A stretch of 64,000 bases of DNA, taken from NCBI RefSeq assembly GCF_000308655.1, contig NZ_BAGC01000039.1, forward strand, positions 62,001-126,000, given 5' to 3'. The notes beneath the pieces are model-generated. The model did not search any database and was not told where the DNA came from. It saw only the letters and a list, made by a program, of their open reading frames with translations. The translations under genes and the position numbers were made by a program. This document shows, in pieces, positions 61,764-64,000 of this stretch; positions within the stretch are counted from its first letter, which is position 1; each line of letters opens with the position of its first letter. The stretch is from Nocardia niigatensis NBRC 100131. GTDB taxonomy: Bacteria > Actinomycetota > Actinomycetes > Mycobacteriales > Mycobacteriaceae.

Positions 61764-63254
61764 TCAGGCCGACTGCCCGTAGGTGTAGTCGTCGAGCGGG
61801 AAGGTGCTCGCTTCGCGGTGAGCGTTCAGGGTGCTTGTCGGGCGCAGCAGCGCGGCCTCACCGTGCTGGTTGAAGTAGTAGCTGCGCGCGGTGGAGCACT
61901 GGCCGCCGTAGAAGACGGACGAATCCAGCTTGCCGGTGACCCGGTCCAGGAATTCGGCGTTGGCGCGCTCGGTGACCTCGAAGACCCGCTCGCCGCGGCG
62001 GAACATCTCACCGAACAGGCGCGCCATGTGCTTCATCTGCGCCTCGATGGTGGTGAAGTAGGACAGGCCGCTGTAGGAGTAGGGGCTGTTGAGGCTGACG
62101 AAGTTGGGGAACTTCGGCACCGTGATGCCCTCGTAGGCCTGGAAACGGTTGTCGCGCCAGAACTTTCCGAGATCGATCCCGTCACGGCCGATGATCTCGA
62201 TGGCCGGGAAGTTGACGTCCCACAGGTTGAAGCCGGTGGCCAGGATGAGGGTGTCGATCTCGGTCTTGTGGCCGTCGGCGGTGACGATGCCGTCGGGCTC
62301 GATGTGGTCGATGGAGTTGGTCTCCAGGCGCACATGCGGCTCGTTGAACGTCTTGAAGTAGAGGTTGGAGAAGGTGGGGCGCTTGCAGCCGAAGTCGTAG
62401 TCCGGCGTCAGCTTCTTGCGAGTCTCCTTGTCGCGCACCTGGGTTCGCAGATGCGCCCTGGCCAGCACGGCGGCGGCCTTGTTGAGCGGCTTGGCCTGCT
62501 TGAAGTGCAGCACGCCGACCACCATGAGCGCCTCCAGCATGGAGGTGTTGACCAGGCGAGCGGCCTTCTGCGTCAACGGAACTCGCGCGAACAACTGCTG
62601 CACCGCGGGCGGGATGGGGGCGTCGACCTTGGGGACGACCCAGATCGGAGTGCGCTGGAAGACGGTCAGCGCCTGCGCCTTCTTGGCGACCTCGGGGATC
62701 AGCTGCACGGCGGTGGCGCCGGTGCCGATGATGGCGGACTTGGTGCCGGTCAGGTCGAAGTCGTCGTCCCAGGCGGTGGTGTGGATGATCTTGCCCGCGA
62801 AGGTCTCGATGCCCGGGAACGGCGGGGTGTAGGGCTGCGACAGGAATCCGGTGGCGGCCATCAGGTAGCGGGCGGTGAGCGATTCGCCATTCTCGACGGC
62901 GACCACCCAGTGCTGCTGCTCCTCGTCCCAGCGGGCGCCACCGACGACGGTGTCGAAGCGCATGCGCCGGCGCAGGTCGTACTTGTCGGCGACGTGCTCG
63001 GCGTACTTCTTCAGCTCCGCACCCGGGGCGAAGAGCCGCGACCAGTTCGGGTTGGGCTCGAAAGAGTAGGAGTAGGTGACCGAGGCGATGTCCACGGCCA
63101 GGCCCGGGTAGTGGTTGACATGCCAGGTGCCGCCCAGATCGTCCTCCCGTTCGAGGATGACGAAGTTGCTCAGGCCGAGCCGATCCAGCTCGATGCCCGC
63201 ACCCATTCCGCCGAATCCCGCGCCGACCACGATGGCGTCGTACTGAGGTGCCAC
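61764..63254 (-). CDS. Flavin-containing (Baeyer-Villiger-type) monooxygenase
   Basis: 496 residues. FAD-binding GAGFGG at 11-16, the Baeyer-Villiger fingerprint F152-x-G-x3-H158-x3-W162-D (FAGKIIHTTAWD), and a second GxGxxA-type NADP motif (IGTGATAVQL). The family inserts oxygen into ketones or oxidises thioethers; in mycobacteria related enzymes (EthA, MymA) act on lipophilic compounds. GTG 63254 follows AGGAGG by six to seven bases, so I prefer it to a start at 63338, which would lie inside the operator. It is divergent from the TetR gene. Confidence 0.88.
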   Translation of the reverse strand: MAPQYDAIVVGAGFGGMGAGIELDRLGLSNFVILEREDDLGGTWHVNHYPGLAVDIASVTYSYSFEPNPNWSRLFAPGAELKKYAEHVADKYDLRRRMRFDTVVGGARWDEEQQHWVVAVENGESLTARYLMAATGFLSQPYTPPFPGIETFAGKIIHTTAWDDDFDLTGTKSAIIGTGATAVQLIPEVAKKAQALTVFQRTPIWVVPKVDAPIPPAVQQLFARVPLTQKAARLVNTSMLEALMVVGVLHFKQAKPLNKAAAVLARAHLRTQVRDKETRKKLTPDYDFGCKRPTFSNLYFKTFNEPHVRLETNSIDHIEPDGIVTADGHKTEIDTLILATGFNLWDVNFPAIEIIGRDGIDLGKFWRDNRFQAYEGITVPKFPNFVSLNSPYSYSGLSYFTTIEAQMKHMARLFGEMFRRGERVFEVTERANAEFLDRVTGKLDSSVFYGGQCSTARSYYFNQHGEAALLRPTSTLNAHREASTFPLDDYTYGQSA

Positions 63255-63326
63255 GCCGAACCTCCTGCAAGAGCTGTGTCCGGACAACCGACCGCGCCCG
63301 AACGACTGAAGAGTGATGCACATGTC

Positions 63327-63348
63327 ACGGAATGACATCTCATTCCGT
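63327..63348. promoter_or_regulatory. Palindromic operator between the monooxygenase and TetR genes
   Basis: ACGGAATG and CATTCCGT form a perfect eight-base inverted repeat with a six-base spacer. It lies 26 bases upstream of the TetR start and 73 bases upstream of the monooxygenase start, in the shared promoter region. It is probably the binding site by which the regulator represses both genes, as with EthR and ethA. Confidence 0.7.
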
Positions 63349-63373
63349 TTGTGATCACCGTATCATCGGGCTC

Positions 63374-63997
63374 GTGACGAAGCCATCCTCGAGAATCGAA
63401 CGGCGCAAGGCCGAACTCCGGCAGGAGATCATCGACACCGCGTTCGCGTGTTTCGCCGAGAAGGGCTATCACGCCACCGGCATCGCCGACATCGCCGGCG
63501 AGCTGGGTATCGGGCACGGGACGTTCTACCGGTACTTCGAGAACAAGCGCGACATCATCGACCACGTCATCGACGATCTGGCCGCGCGCATCATCGAGTC
63601 GCTGGGCACCGACAACGCGCCCGACGCGGCCGACAGTCTCGAGGAGTACCGGGCGCAGGTGGACCGCATCGGCGACGCGCTCAACCACATCTTCCTCGAG
63701 GACCGGCGGGTGGCGCAGCTGCTGCTGTTCCAGGCCACCGGGATCGACTCCGAACTGACCGCGCGGCTGTACGGGCTGCTCGACACCGCCGACTCACTCA
63801 CCGCGGGGTACCTCGAGCACGGGGTCGAACGGGGTTATCTGCGTGCGGACCTCGACACCGTGAACACCGCGAGGGCGGTGACCGGCATGCTGCTGGCCGC
63901 CATCCTGCACGGCATCCGGACGCCGGAGGTGCAGGCGGTCGACGATCTCAGTCACGCCATCCGGCACCTGCTCATCGACGGTGTCCGCAAGCACTGA
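63374..63997 (+). CDS. TetR-family transcriptional regulator
   Basis: 207 residues. The N-terminal DNA-binding domain (RQEIIDTAFACFAEKGYHAT, GIADIAGELGIGHGTFYRYF) is a typical TetR helix-turn-helix; the C-terminal domain (about 65-207) is helical and ligand-binding. GTG 63374 has no ribosome binding site and lies close to a TATCAT sequence (-10-like), so the transcript may be leaderless. The stop codon ends three bases before the window edge. It probably controls the divergent monooxygenase. Confidence 0.88.
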   Translation: MTKPSSRIERRKAELRQEIIDTAFACFAEKGYHATGIADIAGELGIGHGTFYRYFENKRDIIDHVIDDLAARIIESLGTDNAPDAADSLEEYRAQVDRIGDALNHIFLEDRRVAQLLLFQATGIDSELTARLYGLLDTADSLTAGYLEHGVERGYLRADLDTVNTARAVTGMLLAAILHGIRTPEVQAVDDLSHAIRHLLIDGVRKH

Positions 63998-64000
63998 CGC

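Overview
The window is high-GC actinomycete DNA, most likely Nocardia or a close mycolic-acid-containing relative. The backbone order hisS - membrane-anchored cyclophilin - rel - apt - substrate-binding lipoprotein - secF - secD - yajC is the one known from Mycobacterium tuberculosis (Rv2580c to Rv2588c). KorAB-type 2-oxoacid:ferredoxin oxidoreductase, an Rv2578c-type radical SAM protein, KstR-like operators, type VII secretion-like substrates and a nocardiolactone-like gene set fit the same group. GTG starts are common.

Region 1 (1-15.6 kb) is mainly housekeeping: aspS (cut by the left edge), a zinc metallopeptidase, korA/korB, a radical SAM protein, mdh, hisS and the cyclophilin. Within it, three oxidoreductase genes (6.4-11.2 kb) each have a KstR-like box just upstream, which suggests a small sterol-responsive group. 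A translationally coupled pair of probable type VII secretion substrates lies between them.

Region 2 (15.5-47.2 kb) separates the cyclophilin from rel, which are neighbours in M. tuberculosis. Its left half (16.6-29.9 kb, minus strand) is a 13-gene operon for a type IV secretion apparatus: a VirD4/TraG coupling ATPase, a VirB4-like ATPase, an SCO6880-family protein, a polytopic VirB6-like protein, a VirB8-like protein, two small membrane proteins, two ParA/CpaE-like proteins with non-canonical P-loops, a lipoprotein, a small HTH protein and a DUF4913 protein. I see no relaxase, integrase or att site, so this looks like a resident apparatus rather than a complete mobile element. A hydrolase with M23, lytic transglycosylase and degenerate NlpC/P60 domains at 53-55 kb is a plausible cell-wall partner.

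The right half (30-47 kb) holds SDRs, a fused ArsR-SRPBCC regulator with a perfect palindromic operator, esterases, a WYL regulator and epoxide hydrolase, and a divergent OleA/OleC/OleD-like locus (34.4-43.2 kb). In that locus the thiolase is split over two adjacent genes: one keeps the Cys-His-Asn residues and lacks the Glu, the other keeps the Glu and lacks the Cys. With an OleC-like ligase, an OleD-like reductase, no Asp-type OleB hydrolase but a Cys-nucleophile alpha/beta hydrolase, it is best read as a beta-lactone (nocardiolactone-type) pathway. It also contains a LuxR-type regulator without a P-loop, a 25-codon-peptide gene with a good ribosome binding site, and an unassigned small membrane protein.

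Region 3 (47.2-64 kb) returns to the backbone (rel, apt, lipoprotein, secF, secD, yajC), but rel and apt are separated by an ABC-F protein, an MFS exporter, an Rrf2 regulator and the cell-wall hydrolase. The right end has a Baeyer-Villiger-type flavin monooxygenase divergent from a TetR regulator with a palindromic operator between them.
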